Of a stretch of DNA of 64,000 bases, positions 9,995-20,554 are shown in pieces; the first letter of the stretch is position 1; every line of letters begins with the position of its first letter. Origin of the DNA: Tolypocladium sp. Sup5 PDA-1 (lineage: Eukaryota > Ascomycota > Sordariomycetes > Hypocreales > Ophiocordycipitaceae). The DNA is taken from contig JPHH03000017.1 of NCBI GenBank assembly GCA_000750105.3, forward strand, positions 434,001 through 498,000, written 5' to 3'. A program made the position numbers and the translations under genes. The notes beneath the pieces were generated by a model. The model made no database searches. It had not been told where the DNA came from and was given only the letters and a program-made list of their open reading frames with translations.

Positions 9995-12900
9995 ATGCTC
10001 AGATATGCGAAACGGGAGCTGGAGCGAAGGCGGCGATTGCCGCACCGTGTTCTCCATGCATCCTTGGTAAGATGACTCTGCGTGACTGACGGATCGGCCG
10101 CAGCTAATACTCATGAATTCGCAGACAGTTGGTCGCTCGCTGCCGCACGGGTGGTGTCGCCATGCAGCCACTTCTCAGACTGCGGTCGCTGCAACATATG
10201 ACGGGAGCCAGCAGTCTCGTACCGGAGACAGCAGGGACGCCAACAGCGGGCTCTCAACACAGCGAGTCGACGGCTGGGGAGCTTCGAGGACGGGCCGGCA
10301 AGGGCAATGGCATCTAGCCAGCCAGTATAGAAGGGCTCCCGCAACGAGAACCGAGTCGACGCACGAAGAAAAGGACGAATTGAGAGTGAATAAATCTGAG
10401 ACCTACTCCGACCAACCCATCACGAACCTTCCAAATGCGGCCCAGGACAAGGCAGGAAAGGGGCCTCGGTCTACATTCTCAAGTCGTACCCGGCCGGCCG
10501 AAGGCAGAGCACACATGAAGCAGTCATTGGCAGACATGACGCCGAGCACAATGCTGAGAAAAGTACTCGGTGGCGAGGCGGACACCTATTACTGGAGGAC
10601 GGAAGTTTCGAAGGCTCGCAGTCTGCGACTTCCGATTGTCCTCCTGCAGATGCTGATTCGAAGAGAGGAGGCTCAGCTCCGCGACGGCAGCACATTGCTA
10701 GAGCTGCTACCGAGCGACCGAGAATGGGACAGAATCGTCAACCTAGTGTCCCGAACTGGCCACGACAGCAAGGATTTGAACGATTATCTCCACGTCCTTG
10801 AAGGCAGAACGGACGACGAGCGATGCGAACGATTACTCGAGCGGGACACACCCGGACCGATGTTTCTTTTCACCTTTCTCCTTCGCCCATCCTCCAATAT
10901 CACCAAAGTCACAACTCTTAATGCATTAATCGAATCCTGTAATCGCTATTACGATGGCACGAACAAGCGAACGGGCAATGCTGAGCTTCACCCAAGGGCG
11001 AACACATCGGATACGTCTCTGAATCTGAGTCAAGACAAATTTGGCCTCGTCTTGCGCCTGCTCACTCGTCACTGCCTCCGACAGGAACCTAGACTCATTG
11101 TCAAGCTGGCAAATGTCGCTGCGCGGTACATCGAAAAGATCGCAACCTACGCGGACGAGCCCAGGAAGTTATTTCTGATACAATGCGAAGTATTTAACAG
11201 AGCCCTGCGAATGTTTCGACCGCAGCCAGAAGTTCAGTCCATCCAAAGATTGCTGCCGAATGCATACTTTTGGGAGGCGCAGCGAACATTGCTTGCCATG
11301 TCTGCTGGCCTGGATAAGCCACTCCTGGTGGATGGAGGAGGCTTTCGAGCCATCCGGGACGTATTGGCCGGCCAAGCCAAGAATCACACGGAGGTGCACA
11401 GCTCAGCAAGACATGCGGCGACATGGCCGCCGTACTTGCAGCCTGGCGATGGCATGGACGAAAGAGCAGACCCAGAGGACAACTGGAGTCGGGCCGTGAG
11501 TGCCGGCATGTTGATGCAAGAAGCTGGGTTCGCCAAAGAGGAGCAGGATGACGCTCTCGACATACTTCAGGGCATGACGACAGACGGCACACCGACTATT
11601 CAGCAAAGGGCGTTGATGGGTAAAGGTCGTCATGTCGGGGTTTGGGAGGCATCCATCAGAGCCACCCGGAATGCACAAGAGGCGTGGGAGAGGTTTCAAA
11701 ACCCTTTAAAGCCAGGCTCAAAGCCAGGCTCAGCTCAGTACGCAGCCATGTTTGAAAAGCTGGTCCTCCGAGAGGCCGACTCAAGCAGCAGGATATTGCC
11801 TGGAGACAAGGCGTTGAACTTTCCTACCCACCAAGAGGCCAACCTTGCAGAATTTGAGAGAGCTCGGCTGCGCCCCCCTAGCGTGGCACAACTCTACCAG
11901 CACATGCGGCTCAATGGTGTCAGGCCGCAGGACAGCTGCCTCCGCATCCTGGTTGCCAATGCCGAGTCACTCGACACAGCACATCGGTACCTGCGAGACA
12001 GCACGGCCAAGGGCAGGGTTGTCCGCAGTTTACTGGCTGACGAGCCTGACCCGCAGCTGCTGAAGATGGTGCCTATGAGCCTGTTTGCCGCCTACATCCA
12101 AGCGTGCTCGCGGATGGAAGGCAGAAGAGGGGGTCGGCAGACGATGCGGGCCATCCGTTTGGCTGGTCTTCGGCTGGATTGCGAACGTTCCCGCTGGGCC
12201 CCGTATGTCTGGGGACTCATACTAAAGAATCTGTCCCAGCATCACCGAGCCTTGAGGGTGTCCCTCTCCGAGCAAGTGGACATGTTCCTTCACGTCATGG
12301 AGAGGATTGAGAAGAGCCACGGGATACCACTGTCCACGTTCATACAGTTCACCAAATGCATACGGAAAGCAACCAGACGGGAGCTGGCCAGGCTAGTGAT
12401 CGATCTAGAATCGGCTGAATCTGCGAAGCGTAACTCTCTGCGGCTTCTTTATGACCCGCAAACGTCAAGTTCGACAGCCGCCAAGGGACAATGCCACAGC
12501 CCCGGTGCAGTGGGATCACAGACGAGTGGTCTAGAAGAGAGGGCGCCTTTCTCCCTGCTCAACATGGCCGCAGGACGCATGAAAAGCCTTTTCAGCAGGC
12601 TAGTGGAGCAAGAGAGAGATAGCCAAGGAATCTTGCATGTGCACAATGTCGCACCCCTGGATCAGATGGCCTCCCGTACGGATCCCGTCAGAAGTGAGCA
12701 TGCCTACGAATACATGCTCTCACTAGCGTTTGTGGGCGAGTTTGATGAGATGGCGAGGATGCTGCATTGGCTGGTCGAGGAGTGGGCACAGCCGGACGTG
12801 GTGCATGCGATGAGCGAGCTCGACGAGCCGCCCGCGTATGCTGACTTCTTCGACACGTTGTGCGCATTCCGGCTCTTGGCCGAACCGATGCTAGAGGAAG

Positions 12901-13079
12901 CCGTGATTGAATCGCTGCGACACGCCGTGGCAGCGTCCCGATTGGGCTGGACGTGGCCGGACGACGAGGCCGTGGCGGCGCATGCCGAGATGCAGGGCGA
13001 TGAGTCCATAGCGACGTTGACGTGCGTGCTGGACTGGACACGCTACTGGCAAAGAGTTGCCCGGGAGCCAGAGGCCTAG
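9995..13079 (+). CDS. Large helical protein, probably mitochondrial, function unknown
   Basis: The long frame 10113-13079 gains a better start when a 72-nt first exon is added: 9995..10066 joined to 10125..13079 across a 58-nt intron with GTAAGA, a CTAAT branch point and GCAG. The result is 1008 residues beginning MLRYAKRELERRRRLPHRVL, an Arg-rich, acid-poor amphipathic leader typical of a mitochondrial presequence. The body is mostly helical with many Arg and Leu. Segments such as RPPSVAQLYQHMRLNGVRP and FAAYIQACSRMEGRR resemble the spacing of pentatricopeptide-type helical hairpins, but I cannot assign real PPR repeats. Fungal mitochondrial RNA-handling factors often look like this, so a role in mitochondrial gene expression is a reasonable guess, not a finding. 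Confidence 0.75.
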
Positions 13080-14496
13080 AGCCAGTGGCCGCGGCTAGCG
13101 GAGGGAACCAGAGAAGGTTATGTACTATTTGCGGCGGCGGCGGCGTTTCAGGACGGAATCGCGACCCTGGGAAGAGACGCTGCCATGGTGTGTGGCTGCT
13201 GGGCTTTGGGTTGCAGCGACACGGAGGCGGCTGTTGTATGTATACGAGAGGCCTGGACGTACGAAGTACAGTACGTGGCCAATGATACCCTGTGAATGTA
13301 CGATCAAATCTAGACAGTACAGTATTTGGAACTGTAAACAGGTTTGCAGATTCGGAACAAGCAAGTGCGAGAGAGATGCCACTCGCATATGACTGTTGTC
13401 AGATGATGTCGTTGCCAACTTACCTGCGAACAAAGGACGGCGGCTGCTGAGACGCGAGCAATCAAGGATGGAGGTTGGGTTCGCAGGCAGGCGTACCAAT
13501 CCTAGCACGTGCAGGCGACGTCGTCTTAGCTGGTCCCCTGCGGCTGCGCTCGACCTCAACTTCAACCCCGAACCAGCCACCACCAAAGATTCCGCAAAGG
13601 AAAGGAACAAGCCAAGCCAAACACGATGCACAAGCGTGCGCTCGCCCCGGAACCAGCAGCCACCCGTCATCAAAGGCGCGGCCGCTGGCCCTGCGACCGC
13701 CTGCCAGCCCGCACCAGGTGAGGCCTGTGGAGCGCCAGCGATTGGCCGGCAGCGCCTCGCACATCAGACGACGGGCGGCTCCCCGATCACGCACCCATGG
13801 CAGCAGCGCAGCCGCGCGGATGCCCAGCGAGAGCTCGCTGGGGACGTATTGGATAGGCGGTGCTGCGAGGGCTTTCGCGGGGGCCGCGATTTCGGGTCCA
13901 TGCAACTTCGTCGGGTCGGTTGGCGGGCGGCGTCTTGTGTGAGGCCATCGCCTGCGGACATGGGTGTCGATGCACCGTGGGGGATACAAAACGGAGGCGA
14001 GGCCGTCGATCCCCTCTGGAAAGCTGGCTCCGTTGTGTTTGTCTTCTTTCTCGTCCAGTAGTTTGGGTGGGTTACGGTCTCTCTCTCGCACGTTCGATTT
14101 CCTTACGTCCGGTTTTCGTTACATCTCTGTCGTTGTCTCCACCTCCCATTTCTCTCTCTCTCTCGGTCGCTTCTCTTCTCCCGTCTCGCAGATCTCGCCC
14201 TCTTTTCTCAGAGTCTGGTGTGTTTTCTCTCTTTCCGTCTCTCTCATACGGCGTCGATCATCATCTTTCCTTTCTCTCGGCTGTTTGGCCTGGTGTCGTT
14301 CTCTCTTTGTCACTCGGCGCCTAGGACAATCAGCGCGGGTAAAGCAAACAACGGGCGTCTTTGTACACTGCCGCCCAGTCGCTCTCTCGCTTCTTCATTT
14401 TACGACAATCGGCGCCGCCGATCATTTCTGTCTTGGCACTTCTTGACGTCTTCATACATTTTCATTCAAGCCTCACCCACGTCCTGCCCCGACAAT
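13080..14496. other. Intergenic region and long leader of the CBM19-like gene
   Basis: About 1.4 kb precedes the next gene. The proximal part holds an unusual pyrimidine-rich tract. Several overlapping frames (up to 221 codons) exist on both strands at 13396-14091; they are GC-rich mirror frames without domains, and I do not support them as genes. Confidence 0.4.
14067..14330 (+). promoter_or_regulatory. Polypyrimidine (CT/TCTC) tract upstream of the CBM19-like gene
   Basis: About 260 bases on the plus strand are dominated by CT, TCTC and TTTC runs, for example near 14078-14088, 14150-14165 and 14225-14245. The tract ends about 170 bases before the ATG at 14497. CT-rich stretches upstream of transcription start sites are common in highly expressed filamentous-fungal genes, so this is probably core promoter and leader. 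Confidence 0.5.
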
Positions 14497-16506
14497 ATGC
14501 GTTGCCAACTTCGGCTTTCGGCCGCCCTCTACCTTCTCTTGACTGCTCAGCCCGGGCAGGCTGGTCCTTTGAACTGGGCTGGAAGAATGTTCGTTGTCAC
14601 ACTCACCTCCCGCTCTCGCGTCAAACGGCTTACACAGGAACAGAGTCCCACGGGGTGATCCGAGCTCCGCTGGTTTCTCGAACTCCTCTACTACTGCTCC
14701 ACCGGCTGGGTCTAGGTACGTCTCATCTCTGACAGTCTTGCTTATTTGACGACTTACATGGTGGCAGCACGCACGGTGGCTCAGATGGCGCCCCGTCTGC
14801 GACTCCGCGACCTGATTTCGAAACCTTGTCCGGCTCAAGTATCGTCATTCCGTCGTCCTTGCTCTCCTTTACCAAATACGCGGCCGAGTCGTCTTCAGAA
14901 AAGGCATCCACTTCAATACCCCTGGTGGTAATTCCCATCGACGGCAAGTCATCGACGCCGACTGAGACTTCTACCAAGCCGGCTTCAAGCTTGGGCTCTA
15001 CTGGAGTGGGACCAAGTACCCACGGTGTCACCTCCGAACCGACGACAGGCACACACTCAACGACTGTGTTGTTGAGCACCTCCATTTTGACAGCTCCCAC
15101 GACGACCCCTGTCACCCCTGGACCGTCCGCTCCGGGCGCATCTTCTGGCCATACTGAGCCTTCAAGCCCAGCTTCATCTGGGTCGTCCACCGGAGTTGCA
15201 TCTTCTACGGGCCCCCAGTCCACCTTGACTGGTTCCGGTACTACAACGGCGGGTTCGACAGGTGTAACATCACTGCCCAGCACGACAGGAACGGCGCCTA
15301 CGATCCCTGCAGCCTCACAGTCTGGACCCTCGTCTGCCACAAGCACTCTAGGTGGCACACCGTTGACAACCAACCATGGAATCTCTGAACCGACGAACAC
15401 GGCCACCGCCCTGCCGACCTCGAGCATCAAAACCGGTCTGCCAGAGTTGAACTCTAAGCCAGCGTTTGCCAACACAACTGGAGTAACCCAAACCCCGGCT
15501 TCTTCTGGCACCGGCATTGGTGTGCCTTTAAGCTCCATTTCTACGCCTCCAGCTGGTACACTCCTGACGTCTGTATCGACTGCCATCACGCCTCCAGCAA
15601 GCTCGAACGCGGGAACTGGACAGCCGATCGGAGTCCCGTCCTCAACCACCACTATCGGAACCCCTGCGACAGGCGTCGTTCCTTCGATTGGCAGCCAGCC
15701 AAACCCCCCAACGACGAATGTTCCGCAGACGACGACCATCAACCCCTCGGTTGTGTCGCCTACTGGCGTCCCGACTGTGATTCTTACTTCTCAGTTATCT
15801 CAGAAGCCTGGTCTCACGACTCCAACCGCCACCACGATCCCACCGTCTACTCCATCATCGCCCGCTTCGTCTGCATCGACGCCACTTCCCTTGCCGCCCT
15901 TCTCATCGCCCGCTTCGTCTGCCTCTACGCCCTTGCCGCCTTCCTCATCTTCCCCATCGGTGACCCCAGGCTCAACCACGCAATCTCAGCGTCCAACAAC
16001 CACGATCACAATCCACCCAACTGGCAACCCCAACACTGTGGTGCCCACGGAAATCCCAACTTACCCTACTGCCACCTCAAGTGTCCCCGCAGATGTCTAC
16101 GCAGACAATCTCTCCCAGGCAAAGAACCTCAACGACCTGTATGCGACTCTGACGCCACAGTCCGCCTGCTCTGGCTCACAGCTGGCTTGTATCAACGGCC
16201 AGATTGCGAGGTGCAAGGGTGGCGCTTTCCAGCTCGAGGCGTGCCCCGGCGACCAGAAATGCCTGGCCTTCCCAATGACAAATTCGCCCGGTGCTTCTGT
16301 TGGATGCAGAGACCCCAAGGAGGCACAGAGAGTGCTTGGTGATGGAGCCGGTAGCGAGAGCTCGAGTAGTCCGGCTTCTACTCTGGCGGTACCAACCACA
16401 ACGAAACCTGCCCGGCCCGTCGTGACCATGACGACTGTTGTCACTATTGTCGACAGCACGTCCACATCTGCCGCGGCGCCACCGTCACCTACCCCTGAAC
16501 CACCAC

Positions 16507-16537
<31 letters not shown>

Positions 16538-17045
16538 CTCGTCTGCTCAGCCAAAGGCTACACCGCCGCCCAGCCCGTCCCCCAAACCATCACCGTCGAC
16601 TCCTACCGCCGCCCCTGCCAGTGACCCACCGAGGCAAACCGCAAGCGAGCGTGGCCGTATCACCATCACCGAGTCCATCAAGCAGCCCAGCGCCACGCAG
16701 TCTGGCAGCAGTCAGGTGGCACAGGAAACCTCCATCAACTACGCAAGCCCCCCCGCTCCGAACCCCACGTCCCTGGTGCTGTGGCCCCTGGATGGACCCC
16801 CGACTCCGACAAAGACTTCTTCGCCTCCCGCCGTGGTGTCCGACAAAGCCAATGGCGGCGGTGGAAGCGGTAGCGGCAGCCCCAAAGGCGGTGACAGTGG
16901 TAGCAGCAACAAGGACGGCGGTGCGCCGCGCACGACAGAAGTGGTCAACGGGACGCCGACCGTGTCTGTCTACTTTACCGTCACCGTCACGGAAAAGCAG
17001 CCCCGCGAGACCCAGACGGTCACGCTCATTGTGCCAGCAAACTAA
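14497..17045 (+). CDS. Secreted Ser/Thr/Pro-rich protein with CBM19-like module
   Basis: Three exons, 14497..14588, 14638..14715 and 14768..17045, keep frame and give 815 residues. The first exon encodes a signal peptide (LRLSAALYLLLTAQPGQA) with likely cleavage just after it. Residues about 60-500 are Ser/Thr/Pro-rich and should be heavily O-glycosylated, like a cell-wall stalk. Around residues 500-570 lies a compact cysteine module with C-x6-C and further cysteines in ARCKGGAFQLEACPGDQKC. This matches the pattern of CBM19-like chitin-binding domains, with AFPMTNSPGASVGC completing it. A polyproline run from a CCG repeat and a Gly/Ser-rich tail follow. The C-terminus (TVTLIVPAN) has no hydrophobic GPI signal. 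The likely role is a wall-associated, possibly chitin-binding protein; no catalytic domain is visible. Confidence 0.82.
15855..15940 (+). repeat. Imperfect tandem duplication in the Ser/Pro-rich stalk
   Basis: Two adjacent copies of a roughly 38-44 bp unit begin TCATCGCCCGCTTCGTCTGC at 15855 and 15902. They encode two SPASSASTPLP-type blocks. This is a coding minisatellite in the stalk of the CBM19-like protein. Confidence 0.75.
16509..16535 (+). repeat. (CCG)9 microsatellite coding for polyproline
   Basis: Nine uninterrupted CCG codons follow three CCA codons and extend the polyproline run after the cysteine module. Such runs are prone to length change. Confidence 0.95.
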
Positions 17046-17780
17046 CGCCACCACTCGTGGATCAGTGCCATCGAGCAGTGTGGTCAGGTGTTTCCCGCCC
17101 CGTTGCGCTGAGTTTGCCAGTAAAACTATCCTAAACGAGAAAAAAAGGTGATGGGTGTCACGTATAAGTTTGTCATTATGGGTGGACCAAAATCGCGATT
17201 GTCATTTTAAAGCCTTGGGTAATGGATCACAGTAGATATGGAGTAGGATAGGCGTTTCCCCTTGTGTAATAATACATCTCACAGATTCGGTTCGATTGTT
17301 GTCGGTCTCGCGCTGTCGCCAAGTATGAGTTCGAGAATCAGGTGGTTATGTGTCTCCCTCGCGGGATCTTTCGGCCGGGTCTCGTATGTGCAGCCCCCTC
17401 GGGGCCAGTACATGAGCCTTGTCTATATACCGTACAGGCAGAAGAAAAACATTACATGCTCAGCGCGTGCTCCCATACACCGTTTGTGCAAAAAAGCAAA
17501 AGCCAAAAGGGCCAAATGCGGCCCCCTTTCCCCGTATTCACTACAGCCACGCCGGGCTGTTTGTTGACCGTCCAATGCAAATATCGTAAAGGAACATGAA
17601 AGCAGGAAGAAGAAGATGGTAAAAAGCCCAACACGGAGATATCCAATCTCCAGCATACCCCAAAGTTGCGTACAAGGCTAGGTAGGGGTGTAGCGGTTTT
17701 CAGGGGCTGCGTTCCGCACCGCGCAGGGCTTCCAGGCGCGCGCTTCCCAGGCGTCTCATGCGCCAGGCCGACCCAAGCCT
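17046..17780. other. Convergent intergenic region
   Basis: The CBM19-like gene and the tyrosine phosphatase gene converge here, so both 3' untranslated regions should lie in it. It holds short frames with no domain and an A-rich stretch near 17485-17500. Nothing else is recognisable. Confidence 0.4.
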
Positions 17781-19333
17781 CTATCTCGACGTGTCGGCGC
17801 TGGAGCCGGCCTCTGGGGTGGGTTCCGGGTCATCCTGGCTGTCGTTGCTCTCGTCGGTGAAGGGGTCCGCCACCTCGAGCCTCTTAGCCGCGGGCTGGCC
17901 GCGGTCGTCCTCGGGGACGCCGTACTTTTCGCGCCAGAGCCTGCGCATGACGTGGTAGATGAACTGGTACTGGACCTCGCCCTGGACCATGCCGCGGCGC
18001 TGCTGGCGGAGGGACTCGACGGTGTCGAAGATGAGGTCGGGCGTTCTGGTGGACGAGTCGTACTTTTCGAATGCGCCGGTATCGAGCTCGCGCATGAGAT
18101 GCTCGAGGCCGATGAAGGTGCCCGTGCGACCGACGCCGGCGCTGCAGTGCACGATGCGCGGTCCGGAGGGGGCGCTGTACTGGCGCGAGAGCTTCATAAG
18201 CTTGAAGAAACTGTCCATGTCCTCGAAGGTAGGGACGCCGAAGTCTGGCCACCGCCGATAGAGGAAATGCCAGATCACTCGCGTCTCGTCTTCGCCTTCC
18301 ACGTCGAGCAGCAGTTTGCGTATCTCGATTGCGTCGTCCCCGGATTCGTCGAGGGAGACAAACGTGAGCTGGGCGGTCCAGCCGTCGCCCCACACGTCGT
18401 CCTCGTTCAGCGTCCACGTAGATTCGTCCTCGCAGTGGGGGAAGTACTGGTGGCACTTGATGAAGCCATTCTCGTGCATGGTGGTGAGCTGGACGATGAC
18501 GGCGGGAGACGGCATCTGTTCCGCAATCATGCGCCAGACGTAGTTGAACGAGGGCTCGGTCGGGCCTTGCATGGCGATGTAGCGGAGAGGAGGGAGGGCG
18601 CTGTTGGACGGCGAGGAGAGGGTTACGGTGGAGGCGTTGACGTAGTCGAACTCGTTCTCGGGGACTTGGAGCCTGACGCGGTTGTGATTCCAAGGCCTGA
18701 TGTTGTTGTATCGGTCCATGGCGCCGCGCTGCAGGAAGTCATATTGCTGATAGTGACCCCACTTGTAGTCCTCGGTGGTGTGGTTCCGATGGGCGTCGGC
18801 GAGCCGCAGGCGCTCAGCCCAGGTGAGCTCGTGGAACTTGCGATCGATCTCTGCGGCGTGGGCGATCAGTATCTGCCTGCTGGCAGCGCAGCGCTGACAT
18901 TGAACCAACCTTGAGTCGACAGCGTCAAGAATCCAGGGATCTCGGGGCGCGGCTGGTGGCCATTCGTCTCGTGGTGTCCGACGTTGGCGGAGCGTGACAG
19001 CGCATGCGGTGCGACGCCATCCTGGTTGAAGACTGCGGCCACGGGCGAACTGGAGGGCAGGTCAGCGGGAGAGGTCCCCCGTGCGCGCTTCGCCGAGGCG
19101 CGAATCTTGAGGTTTCGAAACGGCGACTTCTTGACGGCCGACCTCTGGCTGCTGCTGCTGCCGTGCTGGGACAGATGAGACGGCGGCAGCTGGGGGTGCT
19201 GCGCAGCGCTAGGCCCCGGGTTCGCCGGCTCGCCGTCCGAGAAGCTGTCGGCCGTGTCTCTGGCGATGCGCTCGACGGAGGTCTCGATGGCCGGAGGCTT
19301 CGGCTTCCGGCGAAGCCTGGGGATCCTGTCCAT
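17781..19333 (-). CDS. Classical protein tyrosine phosphatase
   Basis: Exons complement(18910..19333) and complement(17781..18850) give 497 residues. The 59-nt intron has a TACTGAT branch point and joins TLSTQ to EIDRKFHELTWAERLR, the usual entry into a fungal PTP domain. The catalytic domain (about residues 145-440) has the phosphotyrosine loop region (YNNIRPWNHNRVRL, then YVNAS), the WPD loop (RRWPDFGVP) and the active-site loop HCSAGVGRTG with its nucleophilic cysteine near residue 375, followed by the Q loop QRRGMVQ. All residues needed for dephosphorylation are present. The N-terminal 140 residues are basic and disordered, the C-terminal 40 acidic. Fungal relatives (Ptp1/Pyp type) act on MAP kinases, so pairing with the Bck1 pathway is possible but not shown. 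The start chosen is the ATG at 19333; an upstream in-frame ATG at 19438 would add 35 residues. Confidence 0.9.
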
Positions 19334-19714
19334 GGCCGGGAGGCGCGCGCGCGCCGAGCGAAGACGACGTGATGGATGCGAGAGCGGAAGCGACGTCAAA
19401 GCACCTCGTGCGACGGTGGCGCAGAACCACCGGCCCACTGCGTCGATGATGCGTTGCGACCCCCCAAAAAAAACCGCCGGCGGGCACGACGAGAAGGAAG
19501 GCCACGGACGGCGAATGAAGGAAAAGGATCAAAAGAAGGCACCAAAGCGCTTCCTCCAGCCAGCAGAGGAAACGGAGACGGGAAGAAACGAGAGGCAGGG
19601 AGGGAGGTGGTCAGCGGCTGGCGAGGCGAAGTTTTGTCGCTTCCAGGATCCAGTTGCAGCGACTGCGGGTCGCGGGGTTGATGTTGAGGTCACCGTGGCC
19701 CCGTGGGTGGTGCG

Positions 19715-19730
19715 GTACCTACTGTAGGTA
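19715..19730. repeat. Inverted-repeat motif GTACCTACTGTAGGTA, copy 1
   Basis: TACCTAC and GTAGGTA form an inverted repeat around a central T. The same 16 bases occur again 447 bp downstream. Confidence 0.8.
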
Positions 19731-20161
19731 GTGGTGAGGTCTGTGGACTGTGGTGAGGGATCGAAGCTAACGATGAGGTGATGACAGCTGCCAGCTGCCC
19801 TGCACGTGCAGGCGCCAGCTCCTCGACGCTCCTCGACAACACGCTGGGCTTCTATTCTTAGCAGCGCATGCGAATGACGAGGTCTGCTGAGCAACCTTCT
19901 TATCCCCCGGCGACTCGGTCTGTCAGTCAGTCCCATTTTCCAGCCGCATCACACGAGAAGCCGCTCGCGGACCAGCGGATAGGGTCTCGTCGATCATGAC
20001 GTCCCACAGCCTCCACCACTCCGTAAGGGCCAGCATTCCGTGACCCGTCCAGCAGGCGTGGCCAGCTGCCAGTGGCCCTTCCATTGGGCGCAAGAGCCGC
20101 CGTACATACTGGTCTCGCGTGACAACACTGGTCTTGGAGCGAAAACAGTCGACTCTGTCTC

Positions 20162-20177
20162 GTACCTACTGTAGGTA
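20162..20177. repeat. Inverted-repeat motif GTACCTACTGTAGGTA, copy 2
   Basis: This copy is identical to copy 1 over 16 bases and lies in the same intergenic region. A related palindrome, GTACCTAGGTAC, occurs upstream of the VanZ-domain gene. Confidence 0.8.
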
Positions 20178-20554
20178 ACAAGCATCGGGCCAGGCTCTCG
20201 ACAGGGCCATGGCATTACCATCACCCCCCTGGTCCATCTTGGCAGTCAAGCAGTGCCACAGAAACGTTTAACAATGTTGTACAAACTTCCGATGCCGAGC
20301 GAGAGTCGTACTCGACTATGGCCGCAGCCAAGCCCATAACCTTGAGCCGATGATTAAGAGGGGTTGTTCCCAAACGTCTTCGCCAGGCTCGTCCTCGACC
20401 TCCTGGCAACCGATGACCAACAGGTGCGCCTCCAGCCTAATCTCACACGCTATGCGTACAACCGATATTATACACATAATATAGTAGTACAGGAAATCGA
20501 CATGTCCGTTCCTCCATCACTGCCCATCCATACGCCACTCGTCCATCCAATTCC

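Larger units (their letters stand above)
19334..20554. other. Intergenic region with a repeated inverted repeat
   Basis: This stretch lies between the PTP start and the fmp25 stop, so it should contain the PTP promoter and the fmp25 3' end. It holds two identical 16-bp copies of an inverted-repeat sequence, listed separately. Mirror open frames near 19254-19727 overlap the PTP leader and have no domain. Confidence 0.4.

Noticed and set aside
13396..14091. Overlapping 221- and 209-codon frames on opposite strands
   Set aside because: The two strands mirror each other, neither has a domain and both run into the CT tract.
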